From positions 2,294,001 to 2,358,000 of the forward strand of contig NZ_OY781106.1 of assembly GCF_963676475.1 (NCBI RefSeq): a stretch of 64,000 nt of DNA, read 5' to 3'. A program made the translations under genes and the position numbers. The notes under the pieces were generated by a model. It saw nothing but the letters and a program-made list of their open reading frames with translations, ran no database searches and had not been told where the DNA came from. The stretch is from an uncultured Celeribacter sp. GTDB taxonomy: Bacteria; Pseudomonadota; Alphaproteobacteria; Rhodobacterales; Rhodobacteraceae. Shown one piece after another: positions 26,503 through 35,551 of the stretch (position 1 is the stretch's first letter; each line of letters begins with the position of its first letter).

Positions 26503-26913
26503 TCAATCGGTCGCAACCGTGGTGAACATGGGGATACTTCTGCCGTTTGCGCAGGGCTCAAAGACGACGCGCACCCTTTGCCCGATCTTTGCCGCGGACA
26601 GGTCGCACCGGGTCAGCGCGCTCAAAATGATCGGGCCTTCGGTGAGGGCGATGTAAGCAATGCAATGCTCCCTGCCCTGACGTTTCGAGACGCTGAACGC
26701 ATAAACTTCCCCTGTGCCTTCCGCCTCGATCCAGTCGGTGTCGTCCCGCCCGGTGAAAGGGCTGATCCTGCGCGGCGGGTGAAAGGCCTTGCCCGTGCCG
26801 AGGCAGCGTTTCAACACCAACCGCCCCTCATCGGCGGCGTCCCAATAGGCGGCGGTCTCTGCGGTCGGCTCCGGCGCGGTGATGGGATTTTGCTCAGGCA
26901 TCTCAACGGACAT
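26503..26913 (-). CDS. DUF35 OB-fold protein with degenerate zinc ribbon (thiolase partner)
   Basis: This protein of 136 residues from the ATG at 26913 is of the Zn-ribbon/OB-fold (DUF35) type that pairs with SCP-x-like thiolases. The N-terminal helices precede a rubredoxin-like knuckle that should read CxxC...CxxC but here is Cys37-L-G-T40 and S51-P-F-T54. Only one of four metal ligands is left. The OB-fold part ('GTGEVYAFSVSKRQG', 'GPIILSALTRCD', 'RVRVVFEP') is intact. It starts one base after the thiolase stop, so the two are coupled. Loss of the zinc site fits expression under zinc limitation. Confidence 0.8.
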   Translation of the reverse strand: MSVEMPEQNPITAPEPTAETAAYWDAADEGRLVLKRCLGTGKAFHPPRRISPFTGRDDTDWIEAEGTGEVYAFSVSKRQGREHCIAYIALTEGPIILSALTRCDLSAAKIGQRVRVVFEPCANGRSIPMFTTVATD

Positions 26914-26914
26914 T

Positions 26915-28093
26915 TCAAACCCTCTCCAGAACAAGCGTAGCACTGCCGTGCCGTGATCCAAGTTGCCCGCCCGTGCCATGGGCAAGTGCAAGATGGCAAT
27001 CGGGCACCTGCACGGCGGGATGGGCCTCGCCCCGCAACTGGCGCACCGCTTCGATCAGCTTGGTCATGCCGCCGCGATTGCCGGGATGATTGCTGCATAG
27101 CCCGCCACCATCAGTGTTGACCGGCAGACGTCCCACGCCCGCAATCAGGTTGCCCTCCGCCACGAAACACCCACCCTGCCCCGGCGCGCAGAACCCGAGG
27201 TTTTCGATCTGCACCAGTACGGTGATCGTGAAGCTGTCGTAGATTGAGGCATATTGAATGTCCTGCGGCGTGACGCCCGCCTGCGCAAAGGCTTCCGCGC
27301 CGGATTTCACACCGCCCGAGGCCAGAATATCGAAATAACCGCCATTGAGATGTTTGACGGTAAACCCCGCGCCGATGGGGGTGATTTTGGGACGATCCAA
27401 GTCGCGCGCCACGTCCGGGTGCACGACGACCAGAGCCCCGCCCCCATCGCTGATGATACAACAATCCAAACGGTGCAGCGGCGTCGCCACGATAGGGGAC
27501 TTCAGCACGTCTTCGACCGTCACCACCTTGGACAGGACGGCGTTGGGATTGTGCTGCGCGTGATGCGAGGCGGCGACCTTGATCCAGGCGAGTTGCTCCG
27601 GCGTGGTGCCATGTTCGTGCATATGCCGGGCGGCCACCATACCGTACATATTGGTGACCACCGGGCCATAGGGCAGTTCAAACTGGGCCTCATGCGCGCT
27701 TTGCGTCTGCTCGCTGTGCATCTGCGCCGGGGATTTGCGCTCGGCGCGCGGGCGACCGGCCTGAGTGATCAGCGCCACGCGGCATTTGCCCGCCTCTATG
27801 GCCTGCACGGCATGGGCGACGTGGTTGATATAGGCCGCCCCCCAGCTTTCGGTGGTGTCGAGATGGCGCAGGTTCAGTCCCAGGTATTCAACCATCGAAA
27901 ACGGCCCGCATCCGGGCGCGTCCCAGCCCGCCACATCACCGGCACAGAAGTACCCGTCCACATCCGCAAGGCTCAACCCGGCATCCGCCAGCGCCCCCGC
28001 CGCAACCTCGGCATGCAGCTGTGCCAGTGGGATATCGGTCGCATCCCGTGTCGGATGCTCATAGGCGCCGACAATGAAAGCTTTGTTCTTCAT
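26915..28093 (-). CDS. SCP-x/lipid-transfer type thiolase family protein
   Basis: This 392-residue thiolase-fold protein contains '[26 protein letters not shown]', '[25 protein letters not shown]', '[20 protein letters not shown]' and a C-terminal '[27 protein letters not shown]'. These blocks are usual for thiolases that work with a DUF35 OB-fold subunit, rather than for classical acetyl-CoA acetyltransferases. Histidines in 'LAHGTGG' and 'SNHPG' fit catalytic positions. It overlaps the thrS stop by 4 bases. Why a thiolase pair sits in a zinc-responsive operon is unclear. Confidence 0.8.
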   Translation of the reverse strand: MKNKAFIVGAYEHPTRDATDIPLAQLHAEVAAGALADAGLSLADVDGYFCAGDVAGWDAPGCGPFSMVEYLGLNLRHLDTTESWGAAYINHVAHAVQAIEAGKCRVALITQAGRPRAERKSPAQMHSEQTQSAHEAQFELPYGPVVTNMYGMVAARHMHEHGTTPEQLAWIKVAASHHAQHNPNAVLSKVVTVEDVLKSPIVATPLHRLDCCIISDGGGALVVVHPDVARDLDRPKITPIGAGFTVKHLNGGYFDILASGGVKSGAEAFAQAGVTPQDIQYASIYDSFTITVLVQIENLGFCAPGQGGCFVAEGNLIAGVGRLPVNTDGGGLCSNHPGNRGGMTKLIEAVRQLRGEAHPAVQVPDCHLALAHGTGGQLGSRHGSATLVLERV

Positions 28094-30036
28094 GGTTTCC
28101 CCGCACCAAGGCGGTCGCCCGTCGCGCCCGGCACCTGTGCCTCCGCGACCAGCCGCTGAAGCGCCTCTTCCAGAGGCAGAGACTGCGTCTTGTCAGTGCC
28201 GTGACGACGGATCGAGACACTGCGCTCTTCGGCTTCGCGGGCCCCAAGGGCGATCTGAACCGGGATTTTTTGCAGCGCGTGTTCGCGCACCTTGTAGCCG
28301 ATCTTTTCGTTGCGCAGGTCCGTCTCGACGCGCAACCCGGCGGCTTTCAAGGCTTTCGCAACCTCCATGGCCCACTCATCCGCCGCCCCGGTGACCGTGG
28401 CGACAACAACCTGAACCGGAGCAAGCCAGAGCGGCAGGTGCCCGGCATAATGCTCGATCAGAATGCCGGTGAAGCGTTCGAGCGAACCGAAAAGCGCACG
28501 GTGCAGCATGACCGGCACCATTTTGCCCCCGGACGGTGCGACATAGGTTGTCCCGAACCGTTCCGGCAGGTTAAAATCCACCTGCAAGGTGCCGCATTGC
28601 CAGTCACGCCCAATGGCGTCGCGCAGGACATATTCCAACTTCGGCCCGTAAAACGCGCCCTCACCCTCGAAAATCGTATAGGGATGCCCCGCCAGATCCA
28701 GCGCGGCGCGCAAGGCCGCTTCGGAGCGATCCCAGCTTTCATCGCTGCCGATGCGGTTCTCGGGCCGGGTGGAAAGTTTGATCCGCACATCCTCGAACCC
28801 GAAGTCGCGGTAGATCGACAGCACCAGATCGTTGACCTTCAGGCATTCCTCAGTGAGCTGTTCGGGCGTGCAATAGATATGCGCATCATCTTGGGTAAAG
28901 CTGCGCACGCGCAAAAGCCCGTGCAGCGCGCCCGAGGGTTCATAGCGGTGCACCTTGCCGAATTCGGCCAGTTTAAGGGGCAGATCGCGATAGCTTTTCA
29001 CGCCTTGCCCGTAGATCAGCATGTGACCGGGGCAATTCATCGGTTTGAGCGCATAGTCGCGGTCATCCTCGGTCTTGGCGAGGAACATGTTCTGGCGATA
29101 GTTCTGCCAATGGCCGGAGGTTTCCCAAAGGGCGCGGTCCATAATGTCGGGAGAATTCACCTCGATATAGCCCGCTGCCTCCTGCCGCTCCCGCATGTAG
29201 CCGATCAGGGTCTGGAACAACCGCCAGCCTTTCGCATGCCAAAAGACCGAGCCGGGCGCGACCTCTTCGAAGTGAAAGAGATTCATCTCGCGCCCCAATC
29301 TGCGGTGATCGCGTTTTTCGGCCTCGGCCATCATGGTGAGATGCGCATCGAGTGCAGACTTGTCGGCAAAGGCCACGCCATAGATGCGGCTGAGCATCTG
29401 GTTGTTGCTGTCACCACGCCAATAGGCGCCCGCCACGCGGGCCAGTTTGAAGGCGCCGCCCGCATCGCCAGTGTGGCGCATATGCGGGCCACGACAGAGA
29501 TCGAGCCACGCGCCTTGACGGTAGATTTTGACCGGCTCCCCATCGGGGATCGCCTCCAGAAGCGCCAGTTTATAGGGCTCCCCCGCCGCTTCGAAATGCG
29601 CGCGCGCCGCGTCGCGGGACCATTGCTCGCAGGTGAAAGGCGTCTTCGCCGCGATGATCTCGCGCATCTTCTGCTCAATCGCGGGCAGGTCCTCCGGGGT
29701 GAAGGGCGTATCGCGCTCGAAGTCATAATAAAACCCATGCTCAATCGCCGGGCCGATGGCGGTTTTCGTGCCGGGCCAAAGCGCCTGCACGGCTTCGGCC
29801 AACACATGGGCAAGGTCATGCCGGATCAACTCAAGCGCCGCCGGATCGTCGCGCGAGACAAGCTCCACCGCCGCCCCATCCGGCAGAGGCGCGGTGAGAT
29901 CGGTGAGCTTGCCTTCGATGCGCGCCGCCACCGTGCGCTTGGCCAGGCTGGGGCTGATGGAGGCGGCGAGATCGGCGGCAGTGCCGGCGGCATCAAGCGC
30001 GCGGGTCGCGCCATCGGGCAGGCGAATATGGATCAT
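28090..30036 (-). CDS. thrS: Threonyl-tRNA synthetase, probable zinc-starvation paralogue
   Basis: This 648-residue enzyme from the ATG at 30036 charges tRNA-Thr. It has a TGS domain (1-62), an editing domain with His73/His77 and Cys181/His185, the class II core with motif 2 '[23 protein letters not shown]', and the anticodon-binding domain (about 550-648). All three zinc ligands of the active site are kept: Cys335 ('MNCPGH'), His386 ('DDAHIYC') and His512 ('MLHRALFG'). Its place behind a COG0523 GTPase and a Zur-like box matches the second ThrRS copies described in Zur regulons. Confidence 0.9.
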   Translation of the reverse strand: MIHIRLPDGATRALDAAGTAADLAASISPSLAKRTVAARIEGKLTDLTAPLPDGAAVELVSRDDPAALELIRHDLAHVLAEAVQALWPGTKTAIGPAIEHGFYYDFERDTPFTPEDLPAIEQKMREIIAAKTPFTCEQWSRDAARAHFEAAGEPYKLALLEAIPDGEPVKIYRQGAWLDLCRGPHMRHTGDAGGAFKLARVAGAYWRGDSNNQMLSRIYGVAFADKSALDAHLTMMAEAEKRDHRRLGREMNLFHFEEVAPGSVFWHAKGWRLFQTLIGYMRERQEAAGYIEVNSPDIMDRALWETSGHWQNYRQNMFLAKTEDDRDYALKPMNCPGHMLIYGQGVKSYRDLPLKLAEFGKVHRYEPSGALHGLLRVRSFTQDDAHIYCTPEQLTEECLKVNDLVLSIYRDFGFEDVRIKLSTRPENRIGSDESWDRSEAALRAALDLAGHPYTIFEGEGAFYGPKLEYVLRDAIGRDWQCGTLQVDFNLPERFGTTYVAPSGGKMVPVMLHRALFGSLERFTGILIEHYAGHLPLWLAPVQVVVATVTGAADEWAMEVAKALKAAGLRVETDLRNEKIGYKVREHALQKIPVQIALGAREAEERSVSIRRHGTDKTQSLPLEEALQRLVAEAQVPGATGDRLGAGKP

Positions 30037-30093
30037 TGCGGGGGTCTTTCTTTGGTGCGGCGATGTGAGGAGGAACAACAGTGTCGCATCGGA

Positions 30094-31242
30094 TCAAAAT
30101 GGCATCTCTAGGGTTTCGACCATCATGCCACTGGCCAGATCATGCATAGGCGCATTGTTTTGGGGTCGGGATAGTAGCATGTTCAGGCTGGCTTTGAGGT
30201 CGGCCTCATCCATGTCGCGCGCGATGACGACCACACGGCTTATGGTGTCGGGACTGGACCAGTTTTTCAACGGCACAGGCGCGTCGAAGATGTGTTGCAC
30301 GCCGTGGATCACAAAAGGATAGGCCGCGCCCTCGACGTGCAGAATGCCCTTGATGCGCAGGATGCTCTCCCCCCGGAGCGCGATCAACGTGTTCAGCCAA
30401 AAGTCGAAGACCGTGGCGGGAATGAGCTCTGTCACCTCAATCGAGGCCGATGTGATCCGGTGATCGTGGCGGCCCTGACTCAAAGGCGGTGACGCGTTGA
30501 ACGCGAGAGCGGTCGACGGCGTGGCTTTCAGACCAGACAGCCCGGCCAGAGGGTCACGTTGGGTCGCATCCGATATGTCCCCGAGCCAGGTGTCAATCTC
30601 TGCATGCGACACCCCGAAGCGCATCGCGGACAGTCCGAAAAGCGCGCCGAGCGGCACCTGCGCGTGGCTTGAGCGGATGCGCCGGGCGGTATTGTTGAGC
30701 CCCATCAGACGCTTCTCGAACCGGATCAGGTCAAAATCGTCGACCAGATCGGTTTTCGACAGGATCAGCACATCGGCCATCGCCACCTGCTGCACCGCCT
30801 CCGCCTGTTGATCGAGCGTCTTCATGCCCGTCGCGGCATCTGCCAGCGTCACGACGCCATCCAGCCGAAAGGCCTGAGCGATCTGCCGATCCGCGACCAG
30901 CGTGTGGATGATCGGCCCCGGATCAGCGATGCCGCTGGTTTCGATGACGACCCTGTCGAAGTGCAAATCACCCGCCGCGCGCTTCGCCTCCAGCGTCCCG
31001 AGCGTTGTCGCCAGATCGCCGAGGATCGCGCAGCACAGGCAGCCGGAGGGCAACAGCACGGTCTCTTCTGTCGCCTCCTCGATCAGGTCGTGATCCAGTG
31101 CCACATCGCCGAATTCATTCATAATGACCGCAACCCGCCCCGCCTGCGGATCACGGATCAGGTGATTCAACAGGGTTGTCTTCCCGGCGCCAAGGAAACC
31201 GGTCAGCAAGGTGACCGGAAGGCGCATGTCCTCCAATGCCAT
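30094..31242 (-). CDS. CobW/COG0523 GTPase, putative zinc metallochaperone
   Basis: This 382-residue GTPase has Walker A 'GFLGAGKTTLLNHL' (residues 15-28), the metal-binding 'GCLCCAI' (CxCC at 68-71), 'ETSGIADPGPI' and a G4-like 'SKTDLVD', with the CobW C-terminal domain ('GILHVEGAAYPFVIHGVQHIF'). COG0523 proteins of this subgroup are thought to deliver zinc to target enzymes during starvation. It is the first gene of the minus-strand operon and is divergent from hisI with the operator between them. There is no long histidine-rich loop. Confidence 0.9.
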   Translation of the reverse strand: MALEDMRLPVTLLTGFLGAGKTTLLNHLIRDPQAGRVAVIMNEFGDVALDHDLIEEATEETVLLPSGCLCCAILGDLATTLGTLEAKRAAGDLHFDRVVIETSGIADPGPIIHTLVADRQIAQAFRLDGVVTLADAATGMKTLDQQAEAVQQVAMADVLILSKTDLVDDFDLIRFEKRLMGLNNTARRIRSSHAQVPLGALFGLSAMRFGVSHAEIDTWLGDISDATQRDPLAGLSGLKATPSTALAFNASPPLSQGRHDHRITSASIEVTELIPATVFDFWLNTLIALRGESILRIKGILHVEGAAYPFVIHGVQHIFDAPVPLKNWSSPDTISRVVVIARDMDEADLKASLNMLLSRPQNNAPMHDLASGMMVETLEMPF

Positions 31243-31283
31243 AGTGCGTGCCCTTTACAATGCGTCTGGATTTAGCCATGTGT

Positions 31284-31298
31284 TGTTATATTATAACA
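31284..31298. promoter_or_regulatory. Candidate Zur operator between cobW and hisI
   Basis: TGTTATATTATAACA is a perfect 15-base palindrome centred on T at 31291. It lies about 45 bases from the cobW-type start and about 35 bases from the hisI start, so one site could repress both divergent transcripts. Its flanks extend the match to the site upstream of the alcohol dehydrogenase (AATGTTATA on one strand). The form resembles Zur boxes of alphaproteobacteria, and the genes on both sides are typical Zur targets. Confidence 0.72.
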
Positions 31299-31330
31299 TT
31301 ACTATTCGCAACAGCTGAAAAGAGACCCCG

Positions 31331-31804
31331 ATGACGCAACTGGACTTCGCCCCGCGCAAAACAATCGAACAGGTCGAAGAGAGCACCGATCTTGCTCCGA
31401 AATTCGATGACAACGGCTTACTGCCTTGCATCACAACGGATGCGGCGACCGGAGACGTTCTGATGCTGGGCTGGATGACGGAGGAGGCCTTTCGCCTGAC
31501 GATCGAGACCGGCGAGGCGCATTACTTTAGCCGCGCGCGACAGGTTCTGTGGCACAAGGGCGCAACCTCCGGGCTGGTGCAAAAGGTCGTGGAGGCGCGC
31601 ATTGATGATGATCAGGATGCGCTTTGGCTGAGAGTTGACGTCACCGGGTCGGGCGCATCCTGCCACGTGGGCTATCGGTCGTGTTTCTACCGGGCGGTGC
31701 CCCATGGCGCGCAGGCTGGAGCCCCCTTGGTGTTCGTTGAAGATCACAAGACATTTGATCCGGTGGCCGCCTACGGGGACGCGCCGAACCCGACACAGCT
31801 TTGA
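31331..31804 (+). CDS. hisI: Phosphoribosyl-AMP cyclohydrolase (HisI), probable zinc-starvation paralogue
   Basis: This 157-residue protein catalyses the third step of histidine synthesis, opening the purine ring of phosphoribosyl-AMP. Family blocks are 'GDVLMLGWMTEEAF', 'GEAHYFSRARQVLWHKGATSG' and 'CHVGYRSCFYRAV'. In the classic enzyme three cysteines hold a catalytic zinc, the first in a 'DCDxD' motif; here that residue is Asp93 ('IDDDQD'), while Cys111 and Cys118 remain. Some alphaproteobacterial HisI proteins may share this change, so it is suggestive only. The operator upstream and the absence of other his genes support a Zur-controlled copy. Confidence 0.85.
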   Translation: MTQLDFAPRKTIEQVEESTDLAPKFDDNGLLPCITTDAATGDVLMLGWMTEEAFRLTIETGEAHYFSRARQVLWHKGATSGLVQKVVEARIDDDQDALWLRVDVTGSGASCHVGYRSCFYRAVPHGAQAGAPLVFVEDHKTFDPVAAYGDAPNPTQL

Positions 31805-31873
31805 CATCGCCGCAACTCGACCTGATCATGGTTCTCCCCTCGTCCCGGGACTGATCTTCTGGCGACTGAAAAT

Positions 31874-31901
31874 GCGCCGCCCCGGAAACCCGGAGCGGCG
31901 C
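31874..31901 (-). terminator. Hairpin, likely terminator for aceA
   Basis: GCGCCGC (31874-31880) pairs with GCGGCGC (31895-31901), with a further CCGG/CCGG pairing inside. Read on the minus strand the stem is followed by ATTTTC, a short T run. It lies about 130 bases downstream of the isocitrate lyase stop and about 70 bases after hisI on the other strand, so it could serve both convergent genes. Confidence 0.5.
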
Positions 31902-32028
31902 GGAGGATGCCGGGAAGAAAGACCCCTCAACCCGGCGGCCGTCTCTTTGCAGCTTATTTCGACGCGAATGGGTTCGTCGCACCAAAGGTGCGCAGTCTAA
32001 ACTGCATCGAAGGTGTGCATTCGTGGTC

Positions 32029-33639
32029 TTATTCAGCCGCGAATTGGTTCATGGTGTTGGCCGCCCCGCCCGCTTTCAGCGCGCGTTCACCCCCGACCAT
32101 TTCCTTGAAGGTATCGCCGAGATCGGACCCCACCTCGTGCTGGTGCTTGACCGCAGAGATGCCCCGGCGAATTTCCTGACGCTGCACGGTCGAAACATAG
32201 GCCAGCATCTTGTCCTCGCCGAAATAGCCCTGGCTCAACTCGTCCATGGATTTCGCGGTGAGATGGAAGGTCGGCAGCGTGATCAGGTTGTGGAACACGC
32301 CCGCTTTCGTCGAGATGTCGAACTGGAAGTTGCGCAGACGGTTGTCCGCCTCAAGCCCAAGCTCAGTCTCGTCGAAATCGGCTTTCATCAGTTCATTGCC
32401 CGCCGGGTAATCGGCCTCCTTGATCTTGCCCTCTTCAATCCACTGATCGCGAACCTGTTTGCGCAGATTAAGCGTCCAGTTGAACGAGGGCGAGTTGTTG
32501 TAGGTCAGTTTCGCATTCGGCACTTTCTCACGGATTTCATTCACCATACCGGCGATCTCATCCACGTTCGGCGTGTCGGTTTCGATCCACAGAAGGTCGG
32601 CCCCGCCATGCGACAGCGACGCGATGCAATCCTCGACCACGCGGGCGCGCCCGGTGTTCGGTTTGAATGGGAAAAGACCGTTGGGCAGACGGCGCGGGCG
32701 CACGAACTCACCGCCCTGATAGAGCGCCAGCTCGCCCTCGGCGATCGGGTTCTCTTCGGTGATCTGTTCGGTGTCGAGCCATTTGATATAGTCGGACGCC
32801 AGATCGCCGGGGCGCCCAGACACCGGCACCTTCTGCGTCAGACCGGCCCCGAGACTGTCGGTGCGGGCGACGATCACGCCATCATCGACGCCCAGTTCCT
32901 CGAAAGCCAGACGGCAGGCACGCAGCTTTTCGATGAAATCCTCGCGTGGCACCGTGACCTTACCATCCTGGTGACCGCATTGCTTCGCGTCCGACACCTG
33001 GTTCTCGATCTGAAGACAGCAAGCCCCGGCCTTGATCAGCTCTTTTGCCAGAAGGTAGGTCGCGTGTTCGTTACCGAATCCGGCGTCAATGTCGGCGATG
33101 ATCGGCACGACATGGCTTTCAAACGTGTCGATCTTTGCAATCACCGCTTTGCGCGCGTCCTCAGACGCCGCCAGTTTCAACTCCTTGAACAGATCGTTCA
33201 GAGCCACCTCGTCGGCCTGGCGCAGCGAGGTATAAATCTCGCGAATGAGGTCCGCCACCGCGGTTTTCTCATGCATGGACTGATCCGGCAGGTGGCCCCA
33301 TGTGTTGCGCAGCCCGGCGACCATCCAGCCGGAGAGATAGACATAGGTACGTTTCGTGGTGCCGTTCAGACGCTTTACGGACTTGATCATCTGTTGGGCA
33401 TGAAATCCGGACCAGCAGCCAAGCGACTGGGTGAACTTCGTCGCATCCGCATCATAGGCGGCCATGTCGGCACGCATGACGGTGGCCATGTCGCGGGCAA
33501 TGTCGAGATGGGTGTCATAGGTGTTCTGAATTTTGAGCTGAATGATGTCGTCGATGGTGACACCGCCTGCGGTCTGGCCGCTCGGGTAGCGGGCTTCAAG
33601 CTCCTTGCGAAGCTCGGCATAGGTTTTGTGCTGTGCCAT
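32029..33639 (-). CDS. aceA: Isocitrate lyase
   Basis: This 536-residue enzyme from the ATG at 33639 splits isocitrate to succinate and glyoxylate in the glyoxylate shunt. The catalytic loop cysteine is in 'KQCGHQDGK'; substrate and metal residues lie in 'PIIADIDAGFGN' and 'GVIVARTDSL'. The length exceeds the 430-residue E. coli type and matches the longer class found in Rhodobacterales and some actinobacteria. The frame extends to 33732, but the ATG at 33639 gives the normal 'MAQHKTYAELRKEL' start. It lies 92 bases behind malate synthase in the same operon. Confidence 0.94.
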   Translation of the reverse strand: MAQHKTYAELRKELEARYPSGQTAGGVTIDDIIQLKIQNTYDTHLDIARDMATVMRADMAAYDADATKFTQSLGCWSGFHAQQMIKSVKRLNGTTKRTYVYLSGWMVAGLRNTWGHLPDQSMHEKTAVADLIREIYTSLRQADEVALNDLFKELKLAASEDARKAVIAKIDTFESHVVPIIADIDAGFGNEHATYLLAKELIKAGACCLQIENQVSDAKQCGHQDGKVTVPREDFIEKLRACRLAFEELGVDDGVIVARTDSLGAGLTQKVPVSGRPGDLASDYIKWLDTEQITEENPIAEGELALYQGGEFVRPRRLPNGLFPFKPNTGRARVVEDCIASLSHGGADLLWIETDTPNVDEIAGMVNEIREKVPNAKLTYNNSPSFNWTLNLRKQVRDQWIEEGKIKEADYPAGNELMKADFDETELGLEADNRLRNFQFDISTKAGVFHNLITLPTFHLTAKSMDELSQGYFGEDKMLAYVSTVQRQEIRRGISAVKHQHEVGSDLGDTFKEMVGGERALKAGGAANTMNQFAAE

Positions 33640-33731
33640 GATATATCCTCTCTGTGGCAGTTTGAGCAAACAGGCGGGCAAGCGCTTGGGGAGCGGCCCG
33701 CCAAAGGGGGAAAGCTGTGTAATCGGGTCCA

Positions 33732-35348
33732 TCAGTCGAACGCGTTCAGCACGTCATAGGCCGGCACCGTGATGAAATCGGGCATATCGCGCGCCGTCAC
33801 CGCCTCATGCAGCAGCCGGAGCGCCGAGGCGTAATGGCCCCGGTGGAACCCAGCCGGACCGATACGGTCGAGAATGTCGGAAACCTCGGCCTGCAACAGC
33901 TTTCCGAACCACTCGACCTCCATCTTACAGGTGCCGCCTGCGTCGAGCGCAACCTCCGCCCCATGGCGCATCCATTGCCAAAGCTGGGCACGGCTGATCT
34001 CGGCGGTGGCGGCGTCTTCCATCAGGTTGTGGATCGGCACAGCGCCCCGGCCCGAGAGCCATTGCGACAGGTATTCGAGCGCGACGGAGATGTTCATCCG
34101 CACCCCCGCCTCGGTGACCCTGCCCCGATGCGGTTCCAGAAGCTTGTGCTCTTCAATGCGGTAATATTGCCTCGGGCGTTTGATCTGATTGGCCCCGGGC
34201 ATATGGCGGTCGAAAACCTCCATCGCGACGGGCACCAGATCGGGGTGCGCCACCCATGTGCCGTCATGGCCCAGTTGCACCTCGCGCAGCTTGTCGGCCC
34301 GGACTTTCTCGAAAGCCGCCTCATTGGCCTCCGCGTCGCCTTTCACCGGGATTTGCGCCGCCATACCACCCATGGCGTGAATGCCGCGACGGTGACAAAC
34401 TTTCACAAGCCGCGCCGCATAGGTCGCCAAAAATGCCTTGTCCATCGTCACCTGTGCCCGATCCGGCAGCGTGTACTCGGCATGCGCCCGGAGCGTCTTG
34501 ATATAGCTAAAAATATAATCCCAGCGCCCACAGTTCAGCCCGGCGATATGGTCGCGCAACTCCCAGATGATCTCATCCATCTCGAAAGCAGCGCGCAGGG
34601 TTTCGATCAGCACGGTCGCCTTGATCGTGCCCTGCGGCAGCCCGATCCGATCCTGCGCCCAGACAAAAATCGCATTCCAGAGCCGCGCCTCGCGATGGTT
34701 TTCGAGCTTTGGCAGGTAGTAGAACGGCCCCCGCTCGGTTTTATAAAGCTCATGGGCGTTGTGAAAGAAAGACAGGCCGAAATCGAACAAGGCGGCGGGC
34801 ATCGGCTGGCCGTCGATCAGAACATTGGCCTCTTCAAGATGCAGCCCCCGCGGACGCACGATCAGCGTCGCGGTCTGTTCCGCCGTGCGGTAGGATTTGC
34901 CGGTTTTCGAATCCTCGAAACTCAGGGCGCCGTCGCGGTAATCCATCAGGTTGACCTGCCCCGCGACCATCACATCGAAACGTGGTGCGGAGGCGTCCTC
35001 GAAATCCGCCATAAAGACCTTCGCCCCGGAATTGAGCGCGTTGATCATCATCTTGCGATCCACCGGACCGGTGATCTCGACGCGGCGATCCTGAAGCGCA
35101 TCAGGCACGCCCGACGCCTGCCAATCCCCGCGCCGAATGTCTTGAGTCTCGGTCAAATATTCCGGCAGATGGCCGGTGTCATAGCCGTGCTGGCGCGAGG
35201 CACGGGCCCCGAGCAACGCACGCAGCGATGTCGCGAATTCGGCATTCAGCGCAACGAGAAACTCCAACGCTTCCGGCGTGAAAATCCGCTCCGCCCCCGC
35301 AACATCGCGCAGCACCAGCGCCTTCGAGTGTGTCAGATCCAGAGCCAT
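33732..35348 (-). CDS. aceB: Malate synthase A
   Basis: This 538-residue enzyme from the ATG at 35348 condenses glyoxylate with acetyl-CoA to malate. Hallmarks are 'MADFEDASAPRFDVMVAGQVNLMDY', 'VRPRGLHLEE', 'TVLIETLRAAFEMDEIIWELRDHIAGLNCGRWDYIFS' (the malate synthase signature with acid/base residues) and 'LEPHRGRVTEAGVRMNI'. A Shine-Dalgarno GGGAGG lies 4-5 bases before the chosen start. With aceA it forms the glyoxylate shunt operon for growth on acetate or fatty acids, divergent from an ScfR-type regulator. Confidence 0.94.
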   Translation of the reverse strand: MALDLTHSKALVLRDVAGAERIFTPEALEFLVALNAEFATSLRALLGARASRQHGYDTGHLPEYLTETQDIRRGDWQASGVPDALQDRRVEITGPVDRKMMINALNSGAKVFMADFEDASAPRFDVMVAGQVNLMDYRDGALSFEDSKTGKSYRTAEQTATLIVRPRGLHLEEANVLIDGQPMPAALFDFGLSFFHNAHELYKTERGPFYYLPKLENHREARLWNAIFVWAQDRIGLPQGTIKATVLIETLRAAFEMDEIIWELRDHIAGLNCGRWDYIFSYIKTLRAHAEYTLPDRAQVTMDKAFLATYAARLVKVCHRRGIHAMGGMAAQIPVKGDAEANEAAFEKVRADKLREVQLGHDGTWVAHPDLVPVAMEVFDRHMPGANQIKRPRQYYRIEEHKLLEPHRGRVTEAGVRMNISVALEYLSQWLSGRGAVPIHNLMEDAATAEISRAQLWQWMRHGAEVALDAGGTCKMEVEWFGKLLQAEVSDILDRIGPAGFHRGHYASALRLLHEAVTARDMPDFITVPAYDVLNAFD

Positions 35349-35463
35349 GGGCACCTCCCTCATGTGTGTGTCAGATTTTTGTATGCATCGGCATGCGATT
35401 CCTTTAGTTAGATTAGTAATGTCACAAAATAGATCACTATCTATTTGTTATTAAATGGTTATA

Positions 35464-35510
35464 TTGTAATATTTGTAACTTTTTAAACGGCCATTTTGTA
35501 ATATTGTCAC
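35464..35510. promoter_or_regulatory. Direct-repeat operator region for the glyoxylate shunt and its regulator
   Basis: The AT-rich gap between aceB and the divergent regulator holds two repeat pairs. TTGTAA recurs at 35464 and 35473 (9-base period); a second pair TTGTAA at 35496 and TTGTCA at 35504 has an 8-base period. A related TTTTGTGACATTAC occurs on the minus strand near 35416-35429. The layout resembles the TTGCGAA repeats in front of the paralogous regulator at 45.1 kb. Binding by the neighbouring ScfR-type protein is inference. Confidence 0.5.
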
Positions 35511-35551
35511 AACATCAAACGGCAGGCTGAACCAAACGGGAGGAGCACGGC

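Noticed and set aside
28201..30111. Plus-strand open frame of 636 codons opposite thrS
   Set aside because: thrS has complete synthetase motifs along its whole length; the antisense frame shows no family resemblance. Similar shadows occur opposite aceA, aceB, prpC, prpD and tcuA.
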